DNA of 64,000 nt from Shewanella sp. Isolate11 (GTDB lineage Bacteria; Pseudomonadota; Gammaproteobacteria; Enterobacterales; Shewanellaceae), in NCBI RefSeq assembly GCF_022398315.1, contig NZ_JAKEVF010000006.1, positions 88,370-152,369 on the forward strand, in the 5' to 3' direction. A model generated the notes under the pieces. The model had not been told where the DNA came from and did not search any database. It saw only the letters and a list, made by a program, of their open reading frames with translations. The translations under genes and the position numbers were made by a program. Of the stretch, positions 41,501-53,546 are shown piece by piece; position 1 is the stretch's first letter, and every line of letters begins with the position of its first letter.

Positions 41501-41748
41501 ACCTTGAGGTGTTAAAAACCGCAACCATTAATCCAGCAACGACTTTCGCAATGGATCATCAATTAGGCTCTATTAAAGAAGGTAAGCTAGCAGATTTGAT
41601 CGTTATCGATGGTAATCCATTAGAAAATATACGAGACACCGACAAGGTGACTCACACTATGGTCAATGGCAAACTTTATAATGCTGAAACCATGGACCAA
41701 CTTAATGGTGAAAAAATTCAGAGAAAGCCATTTTTCTTTGAAATTTGA
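38557..41748 (+). CDS. Secreted TolB/WD40-like propeller fused to an amidohydrolase
   Basis: A 1063-residue protein with a signal peptide ending at TLADD. Residues about 30-600 are repeated PD40/TolB-like blades (SPDGKYIAFTSDEDGG, SPDGRYVYFSQD, SPDGKKVVYEALG and others). Residues about 640-1060 form an amidohydrolase domain: FDAHAHG (HxH metal pair), a lysine in FSVKSYNQP, TVEHSL, and the C-terminal GSIKEGKLADLIVIDGNPL. The start is ATG 38557, which places GGA 7 nt upstream; ATG 38551 is too close. The substrate is unknown; cleavage of a peptide-like or cyclic amide in the periplasm is the family expectation. Confidence 0.88.
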   Translation: MLKHKIKPLCAAIALSFSTPTLADDNNAGEASWQVNAPANAPLEQVNIDVKEGTWMNVSVSPNGKHIVFDLLGDIYQMPIEGGEPKVLAQGIAWQMQPVYSPDGKYIAFTSDEDGGDNIWVMEADGSNPHPVTKETFRLLNSPSWSPDSQYLIGRKHFTGSRSLGAGEVWLYHVAGGTGVKLTERPNEQKDLGEPAYSPDGRYVYFSQDATPGKTFHYSKDSVKGIYKIKRYDTQTGDIEVLIEGTGGAIRPTPSPDGKKLAFIKRDGFQSSLYLLDLKSGEKTKLYDKLDRDMQETWAIHGVYPTMSWTADNEEIVFWANGQINRLNVDSKKVAQIPFSVKTQLAVQPSVRFKQNLDQDKFDVKMLRMAQVSPDGKKVVYEALGKLWLKTLDNGKVSRLTKLDESLRELYPQWSRDGKNIVFTTWDDDKQGSVRVISARGGKAKTLTTEPGKYVEPTFSPQGDLVVYRKIKGGYITPRTWSQEPGLYVADIKAKTNTKITPEGHQPQFGADSERIYFMDYGETPQLSSINLHGFQKRVHYTSKHATEFRVSPDGKQLAFAERFKVWVTPFAKHGETIEIGPKANNLPVTQLSVRAGESISWNNDSDQLYWTLGPELYQVKVDAQYQQYEQAKTDNPPKITEIGFSQDADVPRGTVAFVGGQVITMEDDKVIKNGTVIVKNNKIIAVGDANTTIPDGALVVDIKGKTIMPGLFDAHAHGAQGENEIIPQQNWELYSNLSLGVTSIHDPSNDTTEIFAASEQQKAGNIAGPRIFSTGTILYGANVPGYTSHIDSLDDAKFHLERLKKVGAFSVKSYNQPRRNQRQQVIAAARELEMMVVPEGGSLLQHNLTMIADGHTTVEHSLPAAKIYSDIKQLWSQTDVHYTPTLVVAYGGISGENYWYDKTDVWAHPRLSMYVPGDLLQARSMRRPTAPDEHYNHFNVARVAKELNDLGVKPNIGAHGQREGLAAHWEMWMFAQGGMSNLEVLKTATINPATTFAMDHQLGSIKEGKLADLIVIDGNPLENIRDTDKVTHTMVNGKLYNAETMDQLNGEKIQRKPFFFEI
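40506..40521. promoter_or_regulatory. parS-like palindrome inside the amidohydrolase gene
   Basis: CGTTCCACGTGGAACC carries the perfect 14-bp palindrome GTTCCACGTGGAAC. It matches the Pseudomonas-type parS TGTTCCACGTGGAACC at 15 of 16 bases and the canonical 16-mer less well. It is coding, so chance and codon constraint are possible. Confidence 0.5.
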
Positions 41749-41840
41749 TTCGTTTTTAATTTTAAAATCTGGCTAACTTTACAGCCAAATTTTAATTTCA
41801 TAAAAATTTAAAAACAGATCAAAAATGACCTAAAAAAAGA

Positions 41841-41872
41841 AAAAAGGGTGTTTCACGTGAAACACCCTTTTT
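41841..41872. terminator. 32-bp perfect palindrome acting as terminator and containing parS
   Basis: AAAAAGGGTGTTTCAC followed by its exact reverse complement. The 11-bp outer part has the A-run/GC/T-run layout of a bidirectional terminator, though with no loop; the transcript would have to open the central bases. It lies 93 nt after the amidohydrolase stop. Confidence 0.7.
41849..41864. promoter_or_regulatory. parS centromere site, exact 16-mer
   Basis: TGTTTCACGTGAAACA is identical to the consensus bacterial parS. It sits at the centre of the 32-bp palindrome at 41841-41872, about 20 kb from the mioC-mnmG origin-like region. ParB/Spo0J should nucleate here for chromosome segregation. Confidence 0.93.
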
Positions 41873-41981
41873 AATTATCTGAAAACTATCCAGCCGCTTT
41901 GCATCTAAATATAAATAAGCCTAAGCTGATTAACCAAAAATCTGCTCAGACCGAAGAGCTTCGCCAATAAGGAACTTGGAA

Positions 41982-42626
41982 ATGAAATCGATAATCATCA
42001 CCCTAGTGATTCTATTAATTCTATCTGCAATTACCTACTTCTCACTAAACAAGGATCAAGTGCCTGACCAAGCCCAAAAACAAATTCTGCTCACAAATAC
42101 CGAAACTCGATTAACTGATACAGAGAAACAAACTGATATAACTCCATCTAGCGAAGTGCAAATAGCTCAAGCCAAAAGCAGCAATGATGATCAGACAGCC
42201 CAATCACTTTCAACCGAGAATATTTCGGCCAAGCAGTTGGTAGCAAAAATCATTGATGCGCAGGAGGTCGTTGATGGTGAGCAGATAAAAAAACTACTTA
42301 GTGAAGACTTGGAAGCCTATGTCGAGCTCATCGAGTCCCTCGACAACTATGATACCATCAGCCAACAACGCCTGACGGCACTGGCCGACAGACTCGCTCA
42401 TTTGCCGGAGGCCATATATAGTGAAAAATATGCCTGCGCAGACAGAATCTGCGCCCTAAGCCTTACAACAGACACTATTAGCCAACAAAGCATTGATAAA
42501 TTGAGTGAATTTGATAAGAACTATGCATTTATCAAGCAGACACAGCTCGACTCGGGAGAGACACAATTTCAGGCCATCTATCTACAAACAGATGACCCAT
42601 CGACTATGCGTTTTAAAGGTTACTAA
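41982..42626 (+). CDS. Membrane-anchored protein of unknown function
   Basis: A 214-residue protein I do not recognise. One N-terminal hydrophobic segment (IIITLVILLILSAITYF, about residues 4-20) looks like a signal anchor. About 70 polar residues rich in Gln, Thr and Ser follow and appear disordered. A C-terminal soluble domain of about 130 residues holds two cysteines in KYACADRICALSL that could form a disulfide in the periplasm. AAGGA precedes ATG 41982; an in-frame TTG two codons earlier is less likely. It converges on tag with 5 nt between stops. Confidence 0.65.
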   Translation: MKSIIITLVILLILSAITYFSLNKDQVPDQAQKQILLTNTETRLTDTEKQTDITPSSEVQIAQAKSSNDDQTAQSLSTENISAKQLVAKIIDAQEVVDGEQIKKLLSEDLEAYVELIESLDNYDTISQQRLTALADRLAHLPEAIYSEKYACADRICALSLTTDTISQQSIDKLSEFDKNYAFIKQTQLDSGETQFQAIYLQTDDPSTMRFKGY

Positions 42627-42631
42627 TAGCC

Positions 42632-43201
42632 TTAGTTAGACTTATCCTGGTAACAGAAGCAATCTTGGGTATGGTCATTGACCATGCCCACAGCCTGCAT
42701 AAAAGCATAACAAATCGTCGGCCCGACAAAATTAAACCCTAATTTTTTCAATGCTTTCGACATTGCTTCCGACTCAGGGGTTTGGGCTGGCAATTGCGCT
42801 AACGACTGAAAGTGATTCAACTTCGGTTCACCGCCTACAAAGCTCCATAGAAACGCAGAGAAATCATTTCCCTGCTCTACAAATGCGATGTAGCCTTTGG
42901 CGTTCTTAATAATGGAATTAACCTTGAGACGGTTCCTAACAATACCGGGATTTTGCAATAACGCCTCGACCTTTTGCTCGTCAAACGTTGCAATAACATA
43001 AGGGTCAAAATCGGCAAATGCCGCTTGGTAATTTTGCTGTTTCTTGAGGATGGTAATCCATGATAGTCCCGCCTGCTGACCATCTAAACAGAGTTTGGCA
43101 AACAGCTCCTGACTGTCATATACAGGCCTGCCCCACACGTTATCGTGGTAGTCTTGATATAAAGGATCTTTACTCACCCAGCCACAACGTTGTAAATCCA
43201 T
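42632..43201 (-). CDS. tag: DNA-3-methyladenine glycosylase I
   Basis: A 189-residue Tag that excises 3-methyladenine from alkylated DNA. The zinc-knot residues appear at both ends: RCGW (Cys6) and YHDNVWG (His19), then NDHTQDCFC near the C-terminus. LDGQQAGLSWITILKKQ and ALKKLGFNFVGPTICYAFMQA closely follow E. coli Tag. It is divergent from glyQ, with a 108-bp gap. Confidence 0.95.
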   Translation of the reverse strand: MDLQRCGWVSKDPLYQDYHDNVWGRPVYDSQELFAKLCLDGQQAGLSWITILKKQQNYQAAFADFDPYVIATFDEQKVEALLQNPGIVRNRLKVNSIIKNAKGYIAFVEQGNDFSAFLWSFVGGEPKLNHFQSLAQLPAQTPESEAMSKALKKLGFNFVGPTICYAFMQAVGMVNDHTQDCFCYQDKSN

Positions 43202-43309
43202 GCTAATTTTCCCAAATTTAGGCGGTTAACCTAAAAAATAACCTACATAAGCCGTTTTCAACAAGGTATAATCGAAACCATTTTCTATCACAAGCTGACA
43301 GTAGTAGAC

Positions 43310-44215
43310 ATGACGACGAAACACGACGTAAAAACATTCCAGGGATTTATCTTAACCCTGCAAGAATACTGGGCCCAGCAAGGTTGCGCTATCGTTCAAC
43401 CTCTGGACATGGAAGTGGGTGCAGGCACATTCCACCCAATGACTTTTTTACGCTCTTTAGGCCCAGAGCCAATGAGCAGTGCCTATGTTCAGCCTTGTCG
43501 CCGTCCAACTGATGGCCGTTATGGTGAAAACCCTAACCGTCTACAGCACTATTATCAGTTTCAAGTCGTGTTGAAACCCTCTCCAAGTAATATTCAAGAG
43601 TTATATTTAGGCTCTTTAGAAGCGCTTGGGATCGACATGAACGTCCATGATGTGCGTTTCGTCGAAGATAACTGGGAGTCTCCCACGCTTGGTGCATGGG
43701 GGCTGGGCTGGGAAGTGTGGCTCAATGGTATGGAAGTCTCGCAGTTCACCTACTTCCAACAAGTAGGCGGTCTAGAATGTAACCCAGTTACTGGCGAAAT
43801 TACCTATGGTCTTGAACGCCTTGCCATGTATATCCAAGAGGTTGACAGTGTTTATGACCTTGTCTGGACCGACGGCCCTATGGGTAAAATCATGTATGGC
43901 GATGTGTTCCATCAAAACGAAGTTGAACAGTCTACATACAACTTTGAACACGCTAACGTCGACGTATTATTTAAGCAATTCGACGACTGTGAGAAGGCCT
44001 GTAATGAGCTGCTTGCACTAGAAAAACCATTAGCATTACCTGCTTATGAGCAAGTAATGAAAGCATCACACGCATTCAATCTACTCGATGCCCGTCATGC
44101 CATCTCGGTAACTGAGCGCCAACGTTATATTCTCCGCGTTCGTACCATGGCTAAAGCCGTAGCAGAGTCTTACTACCAAGCCCGTGAGGCGCTTGGTTTC
44201 CCAATGTGTAAGTAA
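43310..44215 (+). CDS. glyQ: Glycyl-tRNA synthetase alpha subunit
   Basis: A 301-residue catalytic subunit of the bacterial alpha2beta2 glycyl-tRNA synthetase. [19 protein letters not shown] and [20 protein letters not shown] are diagnostic. A TATAAT box at 43266-43271 provides a likely -10 with a poor -35. glyS follows 12 nt later. No T-box leader is seen, as expected outside Firmicutes. Confidence 0.97.
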   Translation: MTTKHDVKTFQGFILTLQEYWAQQGCAIVQPLDMEVGAGTFHPMTFLRSLGPEPMSSAYVQPCRRPTDGRYGENPNRLQHYYQFQVVLKPSPSNIQELYLGSLEALGIDMNVHDVRFVEDNWESPTLGAWGLGWEVWLNGMEVSQFTYFQQVGGLECNPVTGEITYGLERLAMYIQEVDSVYDLVWTDGPMGKIMYGDVFHQNEVEQSTYNFEHANVDVLFKQFDDCEKACNELLALEKPLALPAYEQVMKASHAFNLLDARHAISVTERQRYILRVRTMAKAVAESYYQAREALGFPMCK

Positions 44216-44227
44216 AGAGGTATTAAG

Positions 44228-46297
44228 ATGAATTTTGAAAACTTACTCATTGAGGTGGGTACAGAAGAATTACCGCCAAAATCACTACGTAAATTAGCCG
44301 AATCATTCGTAGCGAATTTCGAAGAAGAGCTAAACAAAGCAGAACTAAGCTATGAATCAGCAACTTGGTATGCAGCACCTCGCCGCTTAGCCATTAACGT
44401 AAAGCAATTGGTTCTCGCTCAGGCAGACAAAACCGTTGAAAAACGTGGTCCTGCTGTTGCTCAAGCTTTTGATGCCGATGGCAATCCAACAAAAGCTGCT
44501 ATGGGTTGGGCTCGCGGTAACGGTATTACCGTTGAACAGGCTGAACGTCTAAAAACAGATAAGGGTGAATGGCTACTTCATCAAGCTAAAGTCGTTGGTG
44601 TTGAAACTAAATCTTTAGTCGCTGAAATGGCACAACGAGCATTGGATAAGTTGCCTATTCCTAAGCCTATGCGTTGGGGTAGCAACAAAACTCAGTTTAT
44701 TCGCCCTGTACATACAGTCACCATGCTGTTGGGCAGTGAGCTTATTGAAGGTGAACTATTAGGCATCAAATCAGCACGTACCGTTCGCGGCCATCGCTTT
44801 ATGGGTGTCGACACTTTCGAGCTGGATCATGCAGATAACTACCTCTGCACCTTAAAAGAGCAAGGTAAAGTGCTTGCCGACTATGAATTACGTAAATCTA
44901 TCATCAAAGCAGATGCACAAGCGGCAGCCAGTAAAATTGGTGGCGTAGCCGACCTTGAAGACGATCTTCTTGAAGAAGTCGCCTCTTTGGTTGAATGGCC
45001 AGTGGTATTAACCGCCAGTTTTGAAGAAAAATTCCTTGATGTACCGGCAGAAGCCTTGGTTTATACCATGAAGGGTGATCAGAAATATTTCCCTGTTTTC
45101 AACCCTGCAGGCGAACTGTTACCTAACTTTATTTTCGTGACAAATATCGAATCTAAAGATCCACAACAGATCATCTCAGGTAACGAAAAAGTAGTTCGCC
45201 CACGTCTAGCCGATGCAGAATTTTTCTTCGAAACAGACAAAAAACACAGTCTAGAATCACGCCTTACCAGCCTAGAGACTGTCGTATTCCAGAAGCAACT
45301 AGGTACCATAAAAGACCGAGTAGAGCGTATCTCTGCCCTCGCCGCTTTTGTTGCTCAAGGCATTAATGCCGATAGCGAACAAGCTGCACGAGCCGGTTTA
45401 CTTTCTAAGTCAGATTTGATGACAAACATGGTAATGGAGTTTACGGACTTACAAGGCACCATGGGCATGCATTACGCACGCTTAGACGGTGAAACCGAAG
45501 CGGTTGCGTTAGCGCTTGAAGAGCAATACAAGCCAAAGTTCTCTGGTGATACTGTACCAACAGCCGATATTTCTATCGCCGTTGCATTAGCCGAGAAGCT
45601 CGATACCTTAGTGGGTATCTTCGGTATTGGCCAAGCACCTAAAGGTGCTGCCGATCCATTTGCATTACGTCGTGCCGCTATTGGTATTTTACGTATCTGT
45701 GTTGAGAACAAACTTCCACTGGATTTAGTCGACTTAATCGCTAAGGCCCAAGCGCTACATGGCAGCAACCTAAGCAATACAGACACTGCCGAGCAAGTAC
45801 TTGAGTTTCTGATGGGTCGTTTCCGCTCTTGGTATCAAGATCAGGGTGTTAGCGTCGATGTTATCTTAGCAGTATTGGCGCGTCGTCCAACATCTCCAGC
45901 TGACTTCGATAGCCGTATTAAAGCCGTCGCTCACTTTAGAACCCTAGAACAAGCCGCAGCCCTCGCTGCCGCCAATAAGCGTGTATCTAATATCTTGGCT
46001 AAAGTCGAAGGCGAATTAGCGATCAACATCGATGAAAACTTATTGGTTGAACAGGCCGAAAAAGCCTTAGCCGCTAAGTTAAATGAGTTACAGCCTCAGC
46101 TAGCACCTCTATTTGCTAATGCCGATTACCAACAAGCATTAGCATTACTTGCTGGCCTACGCGAAAGTGTCGATACCTTCTTCGAAGATGTGATGGTGAT
46201 GGCAGACGATGAAGCGCTGAAGAATAACCGATTAGCGTTATTATCAAACCTACGCGAGCAGTTCTTACACGCTGCAGATATCTCGTTATTACAGTAA
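44228..46297 (+). CDS. glyS: Glycyl-tRNA synthetase beta subunit
   Basis: A 689-residue beta subunit that binds and positions tRNA(Gly). [15 protein letters not shown] at the N-terminus, [17 protein letters not shown], and the C-terminal anticodon-binding DALR-like domain match the family. The internal HD-domain-like block covers residues 380-420. AGAGG precedes the ATG. It is co-transcribed with glyQ and ends at a strong terminator. Confidence 0.97.
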   Translation: MNFENLLIEVGTEELPPKSLRKLAESFVANFEEELNKAELSYESATWYAAPRRLAINVKQLVLAQADKTVEKRGPAVAQAFDADGNPTKAAMGWARGNGITVEQAERLKTDKGEWLLHQAKVVGVETKSLVAEMAQRALDKLPIPKPMRWGSNKTQFIRPVHTVTMLLGSELIEGELLGIKSARTVRGHRFMGVDTFELDHADNYLCTLKEQGKVLADYELRKSIIKADAQAAASKIGGVADLEDDLLEEVASLVEWPVVLTASFEEKFLDVPAEALVYTMKGDQKYFPVFNPAGELLPNFIFVTNIESKDPQQIISGNEKVVRPRLADAEFFFETDKKHSLESRLTSLETVVFQKQLGTIKDRVERISALAAFVAQGINADSEQAARAGLLSKSDLMTNMVMEFTDLQGTMGMHYARLDGETEAVALALEEQYKPKFSGDTVPTADISIAVALAEKLDTLVGIFGIGQAPKGAADPFALRRAAIGILRICVENKLPLDLVDLIAKAQALHGSNLSNTDTAEQVLEFLMGRFRSWYQDQGVSVDVILAVLARRPTSPADFDSRIKAVAHFRTLEQAAALAAANKRVSNILAKVEGELAINIDENLLVEQAEKALAAKLNELQPQLAPLFANADYQQALALLAGLRESVDTFFEDVMVMADDEALKNNRLALLSNLREQFLHAADISLLQ

Positions 46298-46320
46298 TAG
46301 TTAACGATTTATCAATAAAA

Positions 46321-46346
46321 ACGCACCCTTAGTGGTGCGTTTTTTA
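46321..46346 (+). terminator. Terminator of glyQS
   Basis: ACGCACC (46321-46327) pairs with GGTGCGT (46334-46340), followed by six T. Confidence 0.88.
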
Positions 46347-46447
46347 TGTCCGAGATTCATAATTCATCGTAACGCTTTGTAAGTCAATGGATCTTATAAC
46401 TGCGCCAAGTTAGACTAAATTCATCAATCGCATCATTAGAGTCTGTT

Positions 46448-47113
46448 TTGAGATCACATAATCTTATCTATCCACTCGGTGAAAATGCCTTAGTTTTATC
46501 GCCAGCCCCAAAAAAAGCGATCGACTTTACCTTGCAAACCAAACTCTGCTGGATAGCAGAACAATGCCGACAGTCGACAGATGTCATCAATGCAGTAGCA
46601 GGAATGAATAACCTGACCGTCTATTATAGCCATGCCGAAAAACTGAAAGCGGCAGAATCTCACTTATTAACCCTCTATGAACAGGCACAGCAGCAAGAGT
46701 TCCAACAACGTCATATTGATATCCCTGTGATTTATGGCTGTCAATATGGACCAGATTTAGATAATGTCGCCAAACTCCACCAGCTCAGCACAGATGAAGT
46801 AATTAAGCGCCATAGTCAGGCCGAATATCGAGTGTTTTTCATTGGTTTTAAACCCGGTTTTGCCTATCTAGATGGTCTGCCATCGAGTCTGCATACCCCC
46901 AGGCTCGAACGCCCTAGGCTTGCAGTTCCAGCAGGCTCTGTTGGTATCGGCGGTGAACAAACAGGTTTTTATCCCAGTCAAAGCCCCGGAGGTTGGCAGC
47001 TAATAGGCCGCACCGAACTTAAATTATTTAACCCGTATAATGCTGAACCTTGTCTATTACACCCTGGCGATATCGTTCGTTTTATCGCCAAAAAAAGGGG
47101 CTACAAATGCTAA
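46448..47113 (+). CDS. pxpB: 5-oxoprolinase subunit PxpB (KipI-like)
   Basis: A 221-residue PxpB with IPVIYGCQYGPDLDNVA, FIGFKPGFAYLDGLP, RLAVPAGSVGIGGEQTGFYP and SPGGWQLIGRT. With PxpA and PxpC it hydrolyses 5-oxoproline (pyroglutamate) to glutamate using ATP, clearing a damage product. No ATG is available at the N-terminus; TTG at 46448 is the likely start, with a weak GAG site. pxpC begins 7 nt before its stop. Confidence 0.93.
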   Translation: MRSHNLIYPLGENALVLSPAPKKAIDFTLQTKLCWIAEQCRQSTDVINAVAGMNNLTVYYSHAEKLKAAESHLLTLYEQAQQQEFQQRHIDIPVIYGCQYGPDLDNVAKLHQLSTDEVIKRHSQAEYRVFFIGFKPGFAYLDGLPSSLHTPRLERPRLAVPAGSVGIGGEQTGFYPSQSPGGWQLIGRTELKLFNPYNAEPCLLHPGDIVRFIAKKRGYKC

Positions 47114-48036
47114 CGATCTTGCAAGCCAGCGCCCATATCAGCATTCAAGACTTAGGTCGTCAGCGCGTTGCCCATTTAGGGGTTGCTTCTGGTGGTGCGG
47201 TAGACAAACAAGCGTTAACACTCGCTAATCGACTCCTTAGAAATCCAGATAACTGCGCCGTACTTGAGTTTACTGCTGGTGAAATTCAGATCCAATTTGA
47301 AGAAGATACCTGGATAGCCCTATGCGGGGCCGCATTTGAAGCAAAAATAGAATCTCGGCCACTGTGGAATGGCTGGCGAGCTAAAATAAATAAAGGTGAG
47401 CGACTCGCTATTCGTGGCCCTAAAACTGGCATGTATGGTTATTTAGCCATTTTAGGTGGTATTAATTGCGACTGTGTTCTCGGTGGAAAAGGAACCGACT
47501 TAACCGCTCAATTTGGTGGATTTGAAGGCAGATACCTGCAAGTTGACGACAAACTAGAGTTAGATCCTGCAGAAACCATGCTCTACAAGCCCATTGGCGC
47601 CGTACCGCGCGCCAATGATGGCATACTCAGAGCGCTCGCAGGCCCTGAACTCAACCAATTTGATAACCCAAGTAAAAAGCGTTTTTGGGACAACCAATGG
47701 AGATTATCAAATCAAAGCAATCGAATCGGAGCTCGACTCGAGGGTGAAGCATTAGCGACAGAATCACAACTCAGTTTACGCTCACATGGTGTAATGCCAG
47801 GAGCTGTACAAGTCCCCCCAAATGGTCAGCCAATCATCTTACTTGCCGATGCCCAGACAACAGGTGGCTACCCCATTATCGCCTGCATCATAGAGGCCGA
47901 TCTGTGGAAAGTCGCACAATGCCGACCAGGACAGACTGTGACATTTCAGCATATCAGTCCAAATCAGGCCGAGAGCGCCAACTTTGAATGGCAGCAATAT
48001 TTTTACCGATTATCGAGGGCTATCGATGCCAGTTAA
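47107..48036 (+). CDS. pxpC: 5-oxoprolinase subunit PxpC (KipA-like)
   Basis: A 309-residue biotin-dependent-carboxylase-like subunit. ISIQDLGRQRVAHLGVASGGAVD, LRSHGVMPGAVQVPP and ILLADAQTTGGYP are characteristic. The ATG at 47107 overlaps the end of pxpB by 7 nt and has AAGGGG upstream; the longer frame from 47050 is not needed. It is the middle gene of the pxpBCA operon. Confidence 0.93.
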   Translation: MLTILQASAHISIQDLGRQRVAHLGVASGGAVDKQALTLANRLLRNPDNCAVLEFTAGEIQIQFEEDTWIALCGAAFEAKIESRPLWNGWRAKINKGERLAIRGPKTGMYGYLAILGGINCDCVLGGKGTDLTAQFGGFEGRYLQVDDKLELDPAETMLYKPIGAVPRANDGILRALAGPELNQFDNPSKKRFWDNQWRLSNQSNRIGARLEGEALATESQLSLRSHGVMPGAVQVPPNGQPIILLADAQTTGGYPIIACIIEADLWKVAQCRPGQTVTFQHISPNQAESANFEWQQYFYRLSRAIDAS

Positions 48037-48766
48037 TCAAGACAACAAAGTGAATTATCCTATCGATTTAAATGCCGATTTGGGCGAAGGCTCCCTTAAT
48101 GACGAAGCCTTATTGCAGATAATCACCAGTGCCAATATTGCCTGTGGCGGCCATGCCGGTGATAACCACAGTATGTTAACCACAGTAAAACTGGCTAAAC
48201 AGAATCAGGTAACGGTGGGCGCTCATCCCAGCTTTCCTGATAGACGCAACTTTGGTCGTCAGGCCATGGATATTTCAACAGCGAAGTTGCAAGCTTCTCT
48301 ACAGCAACAAATTACCGCCTTAAAGCAAATATGCGACGATTTAAACGTACCATTGCAATACGTTAAACCTCACGGTGCCTTATATAACTTAGCCGCGACT
48401 AATGCCGATTTAGGTCAAATTCTTATCGACACCATTAAAACCATCGACCCCAACCTCAATTTGATGATCTTAGCTGGCAGCAGTTTGGTCTTTCAGGCTC
48501 GCCAGCAAAACATTTGTGTTATCGAGGAAGCCTTTGCCGATCGCGCCTATCTTGCCGATGCTAGTTTGGCTCCGCGAAATTTACCCGGCGCCGTTATCGG
48601 TAATGAACAACAGGCTCTTGATCAAGTTAGTAAATTAGTCGCTAAGCAGGCAATTGAAACTATCGATGGTAAAACCATAATCATCAATGCCGATAGCCTT
48701 TGTCTACATGGTGATAATGAACACGCATTGGCATTTGCCCAATTAATTGCCAAACAGTTTCAGTAG
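48026..48766 (+). CDS. pxpA: 5-oxoprolinase subunit PxpA (LamB/YcsF family)
   Basis: A 246-residue LamB/YcsF protein: DLNADLGEGSLNDEALLQII, ANIACGGHAGDN, VGAHPSFPDRRNFGR and VKPHGALYN. It completes the 5-oxoprolinase. The start is ATG 48026, overlapping the pxpC stop by 11 nt; the three genes are tightly coupled. It ends at a terminator shared with gyrB. Confidence 0.95.
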   Translation: MPVNQDNKVNYPIDLNADLGEGSLNDEALLQIITSANIACGGHAGDNHSMLTTVKLAKQNQVTVGAHPSFPDRRNFGRQAMDISTAKLQASLQQQITALKQICDDLNVPLQYVKPHGALYNLAATNADLGQILIDTIKTIDPNLNLMILAGSSLVFQARQQNICVIEEAFADRAYLADASLAPRNLPGAVIGNEQQALDQVSKLVAKQAIETIDGKTIIINADSLCLHGDNEHALAFAQLIAKQFQ

Positions 48767-48773
48767 AAAACAA

Positions 48774-48801
48774 AAAAGCCCTAGATTTCTCTAGGGCTTT
48801 T
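48774..48801. terminator. Bidirectional terminator between pxpA and gyrB
   Basis: AAAAGCCCTAG pairs with CTAGGGCTTTT around ATTTCT, with A/T tracts on both sides, between converging genes. Confidence 0.88.
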
Positions 48802-48827
48802 CTAAATGCTAATTTTATATGTTTAGG

Positions 48828-52344
<3,517 letters not shown>

Positions 52345-52372
52345 TAAATACTCAGTTTTGTCAGCCTAATGC

Positions 52373-52405
52373 TAGCCTAACATACACTTGGGTGATGTTA
52401 GGCTA
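52373..52405. other. 11-bp perfect hairpin between dnaN and recF
   Basis: TAGCCTAACAT (52373-52383) pairs with ATGTTAGGCTA (52395-52405) across an 11-nt loop. No T-run follows on the transcribed (minus) strand. It fills most of the dnaN-recF gap and could act in RNA processing or partial attenuation. Confidence 0.6.
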
Positions 52406-52426
52406 TGGCTAATAAGAAGCGGCTTA

Positions 52427-53527
52427 TTAAAGGCGCATTGGCATAACAACATACATAGAATCTTCTTCGATATGGTTTTCAATCAAGGCACTGGAGTTGC
52501 CATCGATTAAGGTAATACGCACATCGTCTGAAGGTAAGTTGTTTAGCACGTCCAATAAATAGCTCACGTTGAAGCCTATTTCCAAAGGACTATTTTCATA
52601 TTCGATATCTAAGATCTCTTCTGCCTCTTCCTGTTCAGGGTTATTGGCAGTGATCTTGATAAGGTTGGTTTCTAACTGAACTCGCACACCACGGAACTTC
52701 TCATTAGAGAGAATAGAGGCTCGTAACAGGGCCTGTTTTAGCTGGTTACGGCTGGCAATAACGATTTTATCGCCACCTTTTGGTAATACGCGGCGATAAT
52801 CAGGGAAACGACCATCGACTAACTTACTGGTAAATACCGCACTCTGGGTGGTGGCTCTAATTGCATTATCACCAATCTCAATAGTGACATCGAGATCTTC
52901 ACCTTCAAACAGACGCTGCAGCTCGAGAACGCCTTTACGTGGCACGATAACTTGCTTTTCAGGTAGTGATTCTTCAATCATACGATGGCTAAGGGCTAAA
53001 CGGTGGCCATCGGTGGCAATAGCACGCAGTACATTCCCTTCGGTTTCAAATAATAAACCATTGAGATAGTAGCGAACATCTTGGTTTGCCATAGAGAATT
53101 GCGTCGCATCGATAAGTGACTTAAGCGTTCCCTGCTTGATAGTAAATTTAATATCAGCCTGGAATGCTTCGACGTTAGGGTATTCTTCCGCAGGTAATGT
53201 CGCCAAAGTAAAACGACTACGACCAGAGCGTAACAACAGGCGATTGTCCTGCTGTTCTATCTTTAACTCAACTTGATCGGGAAGGGATTTAACGATATCG
53301 AGAAACTTCTTCGCAGGAACTGTGGTACGCCCCTCTTGGACCTCTCCCTCAAGCGCCGCTTGACCAACGAGTTCTACCTCTAAATCGGTCCCGGTCAACT
53401 TAAGTGAGTGACCACTTACTTCAACTAAAAGGTTTGCCAGAATAGGCAAGTTATGTCGTCTCTCCACCGCTCCACTGACTAGCTGTAACGGCTTTAATAG
53501 GGCATCCCTATCAATTGAAAATTTCAT
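52427..53527 (-). CDS. dnaN: DNA polymerase III beta subunit (sliding clamp)
   Basis: A 366-residue clamp with the usual three-domain layout: MKFSIDRDALLKPLQLVSGAV at the start, NQDVRYYLNGLLFE near residue 170, and the invariant C-terminal ending YVVMPMRL. It encircles DNA and tethers the polymerase. The ATG at 53527 matches the family; a TTG three codons upstream is not used. It is 19 nt downstream of dnaA. Confidence 0.98.
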   Translation of the reverse strand: MKFSIDRDALLKPLQLVSGAVERRHNLPILANLLVEVSGHSLKLTGTDLEVELVGQAALEGEVQEGRTTVPAKKFLDIVKSLPDQVELKIEQQDNRLLLRSGRSRFTLATLPAEEYPNVEAFQADIKFTIKQGTLKSLIDATQFSMANQDVRYYLNGLLFETEGNVLRAIATDGHRLALSHRMIEESLPEKQVIVPRKGVLELQRLFEGEDLDVTIEIGDNAIRATTQSAVFTSKLVDGRFPDYRRVLPKGGDKIVIASRNQLKQALLRASILSNEKFRGVRVQLETNLIKITANNPEQEEAEEILDIEYENSPLEIGFNVSYLLDVLNNLPSDDVRITLIDGNSSALIENHIEEDSMYVVMPMRL

Positions 53528-53546
53528 CAGTTTCAATTTCCCAGAT

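Noticed and set aside
43202..43309. T-box leader before glyQ
   Set aside because: The gap is only 108 bp and has no T-box sequence or specifier hairpin; T-boxes on glyQS belong to Firmicutes.
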